Source: Shewanella hanedai (GTDB taxonomy: Bacteria; Pseudomonadota; Gammaproteobacteria; Enterobacterales; Shewanellaceae). Taken from it: 64,000 nucleotides of DNA. How positions within the stretch are numbered: position 1 is the stretch's first letter; the number at the start of each line of letters is the position of its first letter. The translations under genes were made by a program, and so were the position numbers. The stretch lies in contig NZ_VKGK01000003.1 of the NCBI RefSeq assembly GCF_007197645.1, positions 124,001 through 188,000 of the forward strand, given 5' to 3'. The notes under the pieces were generated by a model. That model ran no database searches, was not told where the DNA came from, and was given only the letters and a program-made list of their open reading frames with translations. Shown here in pieces: positions 46,117-53,514 of this stretch.

Positions 46117-47622
46117 TCTTTTAATCGCTTCATGCTCTGCTGTAACAGCTATCTCTTCATCGAGAGCCTGCTCTTCAGTGTGTTTACCACCACCTTCAGC
46201 ACCGTGCATCCAATCTACTAGCTTATCAGCCATGAAGTAGAGAATGATACCAGAAACAGTTGCTGTAATTGCGATACCTGCGAAGATGCCCATGGCGTTA
46301 GCCAGTTGCTCTTCTTTAGTGCCATCGTGGCCGATAAATGAACCAACGATACCACCAATTTTATTGGCTGCTGCAATAAAGAGGAACCATGCACCCATGA
46401 GTAAAGAGGCTATACGAAGTGGCGCTAGCTTAGTCACCATAGATAGACCAATAGGAGATAAACAAAGCTCACTCATGGTATGGAAGAAGTATGCACCTAC
46501 TAACCACCACATGCTTGACTTAACATCAGCGCTGCCATCCATTTCAAGTACCGCACCCATCATAAATAGGAAACCGATAGCGAGCAGGAATAGACCTAAG
46601 GCAAATTTAACAGGAGAGTTTGGCTCATTCTTACCCAAGCGGATCCAAATAGATGCGATAACTGGGGCAAAAATTACGATAAATATAGCATTAAGAGACT
46701 GGAACCAGGTTGTTGGTACGATGAAGCTACCAATAGAACGGTCGGTAAACTCGTTAGTAAACAAGTTAAGCAGGCCACCGGCTTGTTCGAAACCAGCCCA
46801 GAAAATAATGGTGAACAGACCCATTACCATGATCACTTTGATGCGATCACGCTCAATTTTAGTTAATGGTTCTTTTCGAACAATGCCGCTGGCAGCTGCA
46901 TTTTCTTTATCAACTTTAGCTGCCGGGTAACGTCCAATATCACCAAGTAGTTTTTGGGCGAATATGAATTGAATAATTAAAGAAAAAACCATACCAACAC
47001 CAGCACAGAAAAAACCTGCTTGCCAGTTGTTGATGAAAACTTCTTGTCCTTCAAATAACACGGTCTGACCAAATGAGGTATAAGCCCAAGCAACAACAAA
47101 ACCAGCTAGTGCAGCACCGACGTTGATCCCCATATAGAATATAGTGAATGCACCGTCACGACGATGATCACCTTCTTCATAGAGGTCACCAACCATAGTC
47201 GATATATTTGGCTTAAAGAGACCGTTACCTATGATAAGAGTGCCTAGACCGATATAGAAGGCAATGGTTTCAGAACCAGGGATCCAACTATGTGGAAAAG
47301 CTAGAGTGAATTGGCCTATGGCCATTAAGGCACCACCAATATAGATGGCTTTTCGCTGACCAAGAACGTTGTCAGCTAACCAGCCACCGATAAGAGGGGT
47401 AAAATAGACTAAACCGGTAAAAGTACCGTAAAGAGAAAGTGCATCTGCACTCGTCCAACCTAAACCGTGGCCGCCTTCACCTTGTACTTTATCGACCAGA
47501 TACAGTACCAAAATAGCACGCATTGCGTAATAGCTGAATCGTTCCCATAACTCTGTTGTAAACAACAGGAACAATCCCTTCGGATGCCCGAGCATCGTCC
47601 CTTGGGGTTTTGCTACGCTCAT
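46114..47622 (-). CDS. POT-family (PTR2) proton-coupled peptide transporter
   Basis: A 502-aa inner-membrane transporter with about 14 membrane segments that imports di- and tripeptides with protons. The POT signature is clear: TTELWERFSYYAMRAILVLY (the ExxERFxYY motif), later GNGLFKPNISTMVGDLYEEG and FTIFYMGINVGAALAG. The frame is open from a TTG at 47661, but the ATG at 47622 with AAGGTGG upstream gives the normal start. The final residues run into the heptamer repeat, which forms the stop codon. Upstream, 47623-47940 is AT-rich and presumably holds the promoter. Confidence 0.93.
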   Translation of the reverse strand: MSVAKPQGTMLGHPKGLFLLFTTELWERFSYYAMRAILVLYLVDKVQGEGGHGLGWTSADALSLYGTFTGLVYFTPLIGGWLADNVLGQRKAIYIGGALMAIGQFTLAFPHSWIPGSETIAFYIGLGTLIIGNGLFKPNISTMVGDLYEEGDHRRDGAFTIFYMGINVGAALAGFVVAWAYTSFGQTVLFEGQEVFINNWQAGFFCAGVGMVFSLIIQFIFAQKLLGDIGRYPAAKVDKENAAASGIVRKEPLTKIERDRIKVIMVMGLFTIIFWAGFEQAGGLLNLFTNEFTDRSIGSFIVPTTWFQSLNAIFIVIFAPVIASIWIRLGKNEPNSPVKFALGLFLLAIGFLFMMGAVLEMDGSADVKSSMWWLVGAYFFHTMSELCLSPIGLSMVTKLAPLRIASLLMGAWFLFIAAANKIGGIVGSFIGHDGTKEEQLANAMGIFAGIAITATVSGIILYFMADKLVDWMHGAEGGGKHTEEQALDEEIAVTAEHEAIKR

Positions 47623-48127
47623 TAAGTTTTCCACCTTCGCTTGTGATTGCCTGCGAGACAAGTGTCGTCACAGAAAAATTGTTAGTGCTTTGTTTTACAG
47701 TCTTGTAACGCTAAGTGCTTAATTAGTTATTGTTATTCTAATGACTTGATTTAATACAAGTAACTAGTAATATCCACAACAAAAACGTTACATACTATTG
47801 TTATATTTTAATATTTGAAGCTATAAATCCTTCGAAACCCATCTTATATACCCTTTTCACATTGCCAATGTCAATTTTGTGCGCGTGAATGCTGAGTATT
47901 TAAGCAGCCGGAATAAAGAGTAAACGGAAAGATATTGTAACGGAGGTGGTGACTTCATCTCCTTCGAGGATGATGCGCTACTAGGACATTCGCAGACTCA
48001 CTGCTATAAAGGCAGAGAAGGGCGATGACTTCGTCATCTACGAGGGCAGTCGCATGCCTACGACTGAGGCTAAGATGATTCTAGATTCTAGCAGACCGTA
48101 GGCCGCTCTTGTGTATAATACAAACCT

Positions 48128-48150
48128 GACGGCATAAATGCCGACCTACA
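48128..48150 (-). repeat. Single REP half
   Basis: GACGGCATAAATGCCGACCT plus ACA, identical to the A half of the REP pairs, without its partner. Confidence 0.85.
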
Positions 48151-48183
48151 AAAGAAGAAGGGCATTGCGTCATCTGTTTCCCC

Positions 48184-48269
48184 TGTAGGTTGGGCTTTAG
48201 CCCATCATCATCTTAATCAATAACCCACAAGTCACATAACAAACCTGACGGCATAAATGCCGACCTACA
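48184..48269 (-). repeat. REP pair 3 (86 bp), downstream of the transposase
   Basis: Two halves in inverse orientation with a longer spacer (CACATAACAAACCT type). It ends 20 bases from the RAYT stop codon. Confidence 0.9.
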
Positions 48270-48289
48270 AAAGATCTTAGTAAGGTTCG

Positions 48290-48739
48290 CTATAAATATA
48301 CTGAATTCCAATATGGATAATCACCAATATTTTCAACTAGATTTTTCCTTAATGGATTCGCTACTATGTAACGACTAACATTTTTTCTGTCATCATCACA
48401 GCGTAAAGCACGGTCATAAAATGATGATTGCCACAACTGACCTCTCGATTTTGATTCTTTATTAATAGCAAAGCTACTAGACCCTTTTAGTGCACCGATA
48501 ACCTTCGATAGTTTTGAATCATCACCTAAACGCAATAATCCATGAAAATGGTCTGGCATCAACACCCAGGTTAACCAAGTACAATTATGCAGATGTTCGT
48601 TTATTGCTATTTGCGAACAAAATATAGATGCAACATTAAAATCGTCGAAATATTTCTGCTTATTTTGTGTGTTAAAAGTAATAAAGTACTCACCTTGTTC
48701 TTGTGAATATCGACCTTTTCGTAAATCACTCCATGACAT
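48290..48739 (-). CDS. RAYT, REP-associated tyrosine transposase (Y1, IS200/IS605-like)
   Basis: A 149-aa protein of the Y1_Tnp family: MSWSDLRKGRYSQEQGEYFI start, HUH motif in VLMPDHFHGLLRL, and the helix with the likely catalytic Tyr (QSSFYDRALRCDDD). RAYTs are single-copy transposases that recognise REP hairpins with a GTAG-type 5' tetranucleotide. REP halves bearing GTAGG lie 20 bases from one end and 22 bases from the other end of the gene (48247-48269 and 48762-48784). It ends in YPYWNSVYL. No sign of decay. Confidence 0.92.
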   Translation of the reverse strand: MSWSDLRKGRYSQEQGEYFITFNTQNKQKYFDDFNVASIFCSQIAINEHLHNCTWLTWVLMPDHFHGLLRLGDDSKLSKVIGALKGSSSFAINKESKSRGQLWQSSFYDRALRCDDDRKNVSRYIVANPLRKNLVENIGDYPYWNSVYL

Positions 48740-48761
48740 AGTATTTCCTTGCTATATACCT

Positions 48762-48784
48762 GACGGCATAAATGCCGACCTACA
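48762..48784 (-). repeat. Single REP half at the 5' side of the transposase
   Basis: Same A half as above, 22 bases before the RAYT start codon. Confidence 0.9.
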
Positions 48785-48831
48785 ATAGAATCATTTCATC
48801 CGTCATCGCAGGCCGCTCTTCTCCGCTTCCT

Positions 48832-48906
48832 TGTAGGTTGGGCTTTAGCCCATCAAATCCAGACAACCACAACAAGCAAGAGCGACGGCATAAATGCCGA
48901 CCTACA
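48832..48906 (-). repeat. REP pair 4 (75 bp)
   Basis: Same arrangement and spacer as pair 2. Confidence 0.9.
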
Positions 48907-48995
48907 ATAGAATAAGGCTTTTTACCGTAAGCAAAGTGTTCCGTGCGGCCGCAGGCCATTCCGTCAACCGTAGCCGCTTGCGGCGTTCGCTTTTA

Positions 48996-50534
48996 TCAGC
49001 TTTTCCCTATTTCAACATCAGCATTTGGCAATAACCCACGATACTTCTCTGCTAAAGCTTGTTTAGCCTCGTCATCACCATGTACGATACGAATATGCTT
49101 GGGTTTGTGGTGCATACGTTTAACAAAATTGATTAAGTTATCTTGATCTGCATGGGCTGAGTAACCACTGATGGTGTGCACACCCGCTTTCACATATTTT
49201 TTTACTTCCTCTAAAAACACATAGCCACCATGTGGACCATAAGTCTGAATATCTCTACCAGGGGTTCCATGGGCCTGATATCCGACAAATATAATGTCGG
49301 CAGTAGTAATAGAGATAAACTGCTTTAGATAGTTCATTATTCGGCCTCCTGAGCACATGCCACTGGCGGCGATAATAATGGCGGGTTTATTACGTTTTGC
49401 CAGATAATCTATAGTCGCTAGATGTTCTTGATGACTATTGACTGTGTATAATTGCTCGAAGTCCAGTGGATGACGGTTCTGGTGTAGCTTCTTTTTGGCT
49501 TCACTGTCCCACAGCTGTTTGAACTCTATATATTGCTCAGTAAATTTTGCTGCCAGAGGTGAGTCGACGATGATCTCAATTTGGTCCCACATCTTAGCGT
49601 GTTCTGATGACGCTGAATTTGTTGATTTGGATTGTATTTTTCTCTGTTGATGGATGATCTGTTCTAATTCATAGAGAAGTTCTTGAGTTCTGCCAATGCT
49701 AAAGGCTGGTATTAACACAACGCCTTTATCTGATACCGCTTTTTCGATCACTTTCTTCAGGTTTTGAGTGCGTAGCTTGCGACTTTGGTGATTTTTGTCA
49801 CCGTAAGTAGATTCAATGACCAAGGTGTCAGCTCTGTAAGGGCTTTTTGGGCTCGCCAGCAAAGGGGTGTAACTTGCACCAAGATCGCCGGAAAATACCA
49901 CCCTATGGTTATTTTGTTTAGATAACCGTTGGCCTGTAAGTTTAGTGTGTGTAATTAAGGCGTCACCCAGCTCTATCTCTATGTAAGCTGAGCCGAGAAT
50001 ATGTCCAGCAGGTTTAAACTTTGCCTTGGCTTTATTAAATCTCAGATGATCTGGGCTAATGTCATCCGTGAGCGCATTTGTTACTGGAAGATCAAACCAT
50101 TGACCGTAATCAATCGGAACTAGCAGCTGTTCAAGCTTTTTGAGATAGAGTTCGATGAGCCGCTTATTTTTGGTTACACCAACTTTTAATGCATCTTTAA
50201 TGACAATGGGGAGCAAAGCCGCGGTGGCGCGAGTTGCATAGATAGGCTGATTGAACCCTGCTGCGAGCAAATAAGGAATGCGACCCACGTGGTCGATGTG
50301 ACAATGGGTCACCAATAGTGCACAAAGGTGATTAATCTCAAACTCTATCTCGAGTTGTTCGGCACTGGTTCTCCCGGCTGTTTCGGCGCCTTGAAACAAA
50401 CCACAGTCAATCAGTAAACCTGTGTTACCGTTTATGCAGAGTTCATGGCAAGAGCCTGTCACGCCATTGACGGCACCATGGTGAAGAATTTGTACAGTAT
50501 CGATTGGGTCAATACGGTTAAAATGAATGGTCAA
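48996..50534 (-). CDS. Metallo-beta-lactamase/beta-CASP RNA-processing-type hydrolase
   Basis: A 512-aa protein: MBL domain with HCHIDHVGRIP (zinc-binding HxHxDH), VFSGDLGAS, and the beta-CASP insert (VLIPAFSIGRTQELLYELEQ, later IIIAASGMCSGGRIMNYLKQ), then the C-terminal HTISGYSAHADQ motif. This is the RNase J/CPSF73-type family that cuts or trims RNA (YSH1 group). The substrate is unknown. The start is TTG preceded by GGGAG; the stop lies at the edge of repeat island 4. No obvious operon partner. Confidence 0.9.
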   Translation of the reverse strand: MTIHFNRIDPIDTVQILHHGAVNGVTGSCHELCINGNTGLLIDCGLFQGAETAGRTSAEQLEIEFEINHLCALLVTHCHIDHVGRIPYLLAAGFNQPIYATRATAALLPIVIKDALKVGVTKNKRLIELYLKKLEQLLVPIDYGQWFDLPVTNALTDDISPDHLRFNKAKAKFKPAGHILGSAYIEIELGDALITHTKLTGQRLSKQNNHRVVFSGDLGASYTPLLASPKSPYRADTLVIESTYGDKNHQSRKLRTQNLKKVIEKAVSDKGVVLIPAFSIGRTQELLYELEQIIHQQRKIQSKSTNSASSEHAKMWDQIEIIVDSPLAAKFTEQYIEFKQLWDSEAKKKLHQNRHPLDFEQLYTVNSHQEHLATIDYLAKRNKPAIIIAASGMCSGGRIMNYLKQFISITTADIIFVGYQAHGTPGRDIQTYGPHGGYVFLEEVKKYVKAGVHTISGYSAHADQDNLINFVKRMHHKPKHIRIVHGDDEAKQALAEKYRGLLPNADVEIGKS

Positions 50535-50872
50535 AATACACTCCCTGTATGTTGGATGTCCTTTATAGAGTTTAATCTAGCCTGTTTGGCATGGAAAAGG
50601 AAAGGGAAAAGGAAAGCGTATTGGTAAGGCTGAGAAGGGCGATGACTTCGTCATCTTCTAGGACGTTCGCAAGCTCACTGCTAGAATGGCCTCCGCCTAC
50701 TTTAATGGCTGAAATCACCCGCTTCGCTCATCTCTTGATTGTATAGAATCTAGAAGCGAAGCGCTCTAGCCGTGACGAAGTCACGTCCTCGCAGGCCGAA
50801 GGCCGCTCTCGAAGCCAACTTGTTGGCGCCCTAGAATCTAGCAGGCCGAAGCCCGTCCTTCTCTCCTAAATT

Positions 50873-50947
50873 TGTAGGTTGGGCTTTAGCCCATCAAATC
50901 CAGACAACCACAACTAGCAAGAGCGACGGCATAAATGCCGACCTACA
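50873..50947 (-). repeat. REP pair 5 (75 bp)
   Basis: Same type and spacer as pairs 2 and 4. Confidence 0.9.
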
Positions 50948-51141
50948 ATAGAAGCAGTCCATTCCGTCAACCGTAGCCGCTTGCGGCGTTCCACATTTAA
51001 TTGCATAGATTCTAGCAGGAGCATAGCGACGCTCTAGTCGTAACTAAGTCACGTTCTAGCAGGCACTTGTGCCGTCCTCGAAGACAACGTGTTGGCGCTC
51101 TAGAACCTAGCAGGGCGAAGCCCGTCCTTCTCTCCTAATCT

Positions 51142-51215
51142 TGTAGGTTGGGCTTTAGCCCATCAATAGCCCATCAATCACATAACAAACCTGACGGCAT
51201 AAATGCCGACCTACA
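51142..51215 (-). repeat. REP pair 6 (74 bp)
   Basis: Same halves with the CACATAACAAACCT spacer seen in pair 3. Confidence 0.9.
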
Positions 51216-51513
51216 ATAGAAAAGGCCATTCCGTTTACGGCGTTCCTCATTTGACTGTATCGAATCTAGAAGTCGCTTGCGACGCTCTAGCACTAGCAGG
51301 CCGAAGTCCGTCCTTCTTTGCTTCTCCCCCTTTCTATGAAAGTACGAATTTGATATTATTGAGCCTGTGAATGGGAAGTCACAGGTTTGAGCAATCGCTT
51401 GGCCGTTTTGACCGTGGAATGAACACTTCTTATCCCATTTCTATTTGTCTATTTTTCCATGAAGTTAGATCATTAAAAGCAATCGCACTTCTATACACAA
51501 AGAGTTAGTAATT

Positions 51514-52050
51514 ATGAAAGCTTGGTACCTGTTATATTGTAAGCCTCGCGGAGAGGCTAGAGCTGTACATAATTTAACCCTGCAAAATATCGAGTCATAT
51601 CTTCCGACTATAGGCGAGGAAAAAAAAGTTAAGGGTCAAGTCAGCATAAAGCGAATCCCTCTTTTTCCCGGTTACCTCTTTATCCATTTCGATCCACTTG
51701 TTACCAGTGTTTCCCGTATTCATTCGACTCGCGGAGTCGGTAAGATTATAGGCTGTAATGAGTTAATGACTGCTATCGATGATTCCATTATCCACAGCAT
51801 TCGCATGCGCGAACATAAACTCTTGTCCGAGTTATTAAGTGAAAATGAATTATCTAGCAAATATCAGACGACTTCAGATGATGTCGAGCTTCATCAGGGG
51901 GATCTGATTCGATTTAATGAAGGGCCGTTTGTGGATCTTGAAGGGATTTTTGATGAAAAGAGTGGTGACAAGCGATGCCATGTCCTGTTCGACATCATGG
52001 GGCAGAAAAAACGAGTTTCAGTTCCTAGAAGTAGTATTCAGCCAGTATAA
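51514..52050 (+). CDS. rfaH: RfaH, NusG-like antitermination factor
   Basis: A 178-aa NusG paralogue. It starts KAWYLLYCKPRGEARAVHNL, with SYLPTI and LFPGYLFIHFDP (the NGN domain), and has a short C-terminal KOW-type domain (LHQGDLIRFNEGPFVDLEGI). The order matches E. coli RfaH, with about 15 extra residues in the linker (LLSELLSENELSSKYQTTS). RfaH is recruited to paused polymerase by an ops element in the leader and then suppresses termination and aids translation in long polysaccharide operons. A matching ops element lies 650 bases downstream. Confidence 0.93.
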   Translation: MKAWYLLYCKPRGEARAVHNLTLQNIESYLPTIGEEKKVKGQVSIKRIPLFPGYLFIHFDPLVTSVSRIHSTRGVGKIIGCNELMTAIDDSIIHSIRMREHKLLSELLSENELSSKYQTTSDDVELHQGDLIRFNEGPFVDLEGIFDEKSGDKRCHVLFDIMGQKKRVSVPRSSIQPV

Positions 52051-52483
52051 GTCAGTGTTTTTCATTACTGGATTATTTATTAATGAGTAAACATAAGCTC
52101 TTAAGCATTTGACCTGTTTCTTTGTAGGATATTTGCCATAGAAGGTATTTTAATTCTGCTAATAAATAGGGACGAATTGTTACGAGGATTGAATAACCTA
52201 GGCATAGTGTGACGTACGTCATACTGTATTTAATCGTTTTATTATGACGTAAAACAACATAATATTTCCTCTATTTAAGCCCTTCAAGCTTTTACGACAA
52301 GATAAAACTAATGTAGCTCGAGTATCTTGTGGGCATGAATTACATGGTTGCTGTACTGAATCGATTCTTCATTTACATGAATTACCTAGATACTTATGTG
52401 TTTAGTGAGAGTCTTTTGTTGATAGAGGGGGGTTAACTGTTTGGTCGTGTTTTTAATGAACAGCAATTTAAAAGCGGATGCCG

Positions 52484-52489
52484 TATAAT
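52484..52489 (+). promoter_or_regulatory. Possible -10 box of the polysaccharide operon
   Basis: A perfect TATAAT with no good TTGACA 17 bases before it. A second TATAAT lies at 52500-52505. About 200 bases precede the ops element, a plausible distance. Confidence 0.35.
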
Positions 52490-52699
52490 GCTTCGCTCCT
52501 ATAATCTTACCCCTCCTAGCAAGAATGTTAAGAGATAGGATTTAAGTCAGTATTTAAATACCCTTAGTATCTAGAATGCAATTGCTTCTGGTAACTAAGG
52601 TCAAAGAAGCTATTTTTTCATGCAAGTAAGCAGTAGAAAAATAGTACAAATAGAGAGTGGCGTAGTGTACGTCGGGCAATCTGGAAGCCGCAATCCATG

Positions 52700-52711
52700 G
52701 GCGGTAGCGTG
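52700..52711 (+). promoter_or_regulatory. ops element (JUMPstart), RfaH recruitment site
   Basis: GGCGGTAGCGTG is identical to the ops core found before enterobacterial O-antigen, capsule and hly operons. It lies between rfaH and the export gene, with JUMPstart-like sequence just upstream (AGTGGCGTAG). Confidence 0.92.
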
Positions 52712-52721
52712 CCTGAAAGGC

Positions 52722-52746
52722 AAAAGACAGAAAGTTTCTGTCTTTT
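52722..52746 (+). promoter_or_regulatory. 12-bp inverted repeat just after the ops element
   Basis: AAAAGACAGAAA (52722-52733) and TTTCTGTCTTTT (52735-52746) are perfect inverse copies. The second arm ends in TTTT, so it could act as a weak terminator or pausing hairpin downstream of ops. No long T tail follows. Confidence 0.6.
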
Positions 52747-52781
52747 AGTGGACGCCGAAGGGCGTCTCGCCCGCCACGCGG

Positions 52782-52793
52782 GTCGGTAGTGTG
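52782..52793 (+). promoter_or_regulatory. Second, diverged ops-like element
   Basis: GTCGGTAGTGTG differs from the ops core at two of twelve positions. It continues TCTGAAAGCAAAGAAAGTT, parallel to CCTGAAAGGCAAAAGACAG after the first, so about 40 bases appear duplicated. The copies start 82 bases apart. Confidence 0.6.
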
Positions 52794-52963
52794 TCTGAAA
52801 GCAAAGAAAGTTCTAGGGCGCTTCGCTGCGAGGACGTTTGCAAGCTCACTGCTAGGAAAGCCTGAGGTTACAGCAAACAACATTTAGCTTTTGATTTAAT
52901 GATTTTGATTTCCCAAGTTCTTCGAACCTAGGGCCTATTTATAAACCTGGAACCTTCTTCTAT

Positions 52964-53035
52964 TGTAGCTCGGCATTTATGCCGTCAGGTTTGGTATGTC
53001 TCATCGATTATTGATGGGCTAAAGCCCAACCTACA
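52964..53035 (+). repeat. REP pair 7 (72 bp)
   Basis: Plus orientation, one variant base (GTAGCTCGG). The spacer is AGGTTTGGTATGTCTCATCG. Confidence 0.9.
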
Positions 53036-53141
53036 TATTCAAAGAAGGACGGGCTTCGCCCTGCGAGGACGGCACTACGTGCCTGCTAGATCCTAGGGCG
53101 CTTCGCTTCTATAAAGGCGGACGTTGACGGCCTTCTTCTAT

Positions 53142-53213
53142 TGTAGGTCGGCATTTATGCCGTCAGGTCTAGTATATTTCATCGATTATTGATGGGCTAA
53201 AGCCCAACCTACA
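53142..53213 (+). repeat. REP pair 8 (72 bp)
   Basis: Plus orientation; second copy in the 178-bp array. Confidence 0.9.
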
Positions 53214-53319
53214 TATTCAAAGAAGGACGGGCTTCGCCCTGCGAGGACGGCACTACGTGCCTGCTAGATCCTAGGGCGCTTCGCTTCTATTAAGGCGGAC
53301 GTTGACGGCCTTTTTCTAT

Positions 53320-53391
53320 TGTAGGTCGGCATTTATGCCGTCAGGTTTGGTATGTCTCATCGATTATTGATGGGCTAAAGCCCAACCTACT
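53320..53391 (+). repeat. REP pair 9 (72 bp)
   Basis: Plus orientation; third copy in the 178-bp array. Confidence 0.9.
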
Positions 53392-53514
53392 GTTTTTACC
53401 GTAAGCGTAGCGTTCTGTAGTGACGAAGTTACGTGCCGTGAGGACGAAGTCCGTTCATCACTTTTTTAACCTTATTTCTACATTTCTATTTGTTTTTTCA
53501 CCGGAGATTTATCT

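Larger units (their letters stand above)
47623..48289. other. Promoter region of the transporter and repeat island 3
   Basis: 47623-47940 is AT-rich with no ORF. 47940-48289 is repetitive: GATGACTTCGTCATC (48024-48038), a single REP half (48128-48150) and a full REP pair (48184-48269). No gene was found. Confidence 0.75.
48740..48995. repeat. Repeat island 4
   Basis: A single REP half (48762-48784), a REP pair (48832-48906) and a module CCGTAAGC...AGTGTTCCGT plus GGCCGCAGGCC near 48922-48957. It runs up to the stop codon of the hydrolase gene. Confidence 0.85.
50535..51513. repeat. Repeat island 5 and region upstream of rfaH
   Basis: Two REP pairs (50873-50947, 51142-51215) in a mosaic: GATGACTTCGTCATC (50641-50655), AGCGAAGCGCT (near 50755), CGTGACGAAGTCACG (50771-50785), GGCCGAAGGCC (50794-50804), GGGCGAAGCCC (51113-51123). 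The last 170 bases before rfaH are unique, with a 7-bp hairpin CCTGTGA (51364-51370) / TCACAGG (51379-51385). I see no gene. Confidence 0.8.
52964..53391 (+). repeat. 178-bp tandem repeat, 2.4 copies, each with a REP pair
   Basis: Copies start at 52964, 53142 and 53320, exactly 178 bases apart. Each begins with a 72-bp REP pair and continues with mini-palindromes (GGGCTTCGCCC, GGCACTACGTGCC, CCTAGGGCG). The first two are nearly identical (about eight differences); the third ends after its REP pair. Confidence 0.92.
52051..53514 (+). other. Long leader of the polysaccharide operon
   Basis: 1464 bases without a gene. The first 400 bases are AT-rich. Two TATAAT boxes (52484-52489 and 52500-52505) are possible -10 elements but have poor -35 partners. 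Then come the ops element and its copy, hairpins, and three REP-containing 178-bp repeats up to about 53391. The rest (CCGTAAGCGTAGCGTT, GTGACGAAGTTAC modules) leads to the ribosome site of the SLBB gene. Confidence 0.7.

Noticed and set aside
46244..46930. A 228-codon open frame on the plus strand within the peptide transporter
   Set aside because: Antisense shadow of a conserved membrane protein; no ribosome site and no family pattern.
52554..52883. A 109-codon minus-strand frame in the ops leader
   Set aside because: It is the complement of the ops/hairpin region with no recognisable domain or ribosome site.
52964..53391. CRISPR array
   Set aside because: Only 2.4 copies with a 178-bp unit; no short constant repeats with unique spacers and no cas genes.
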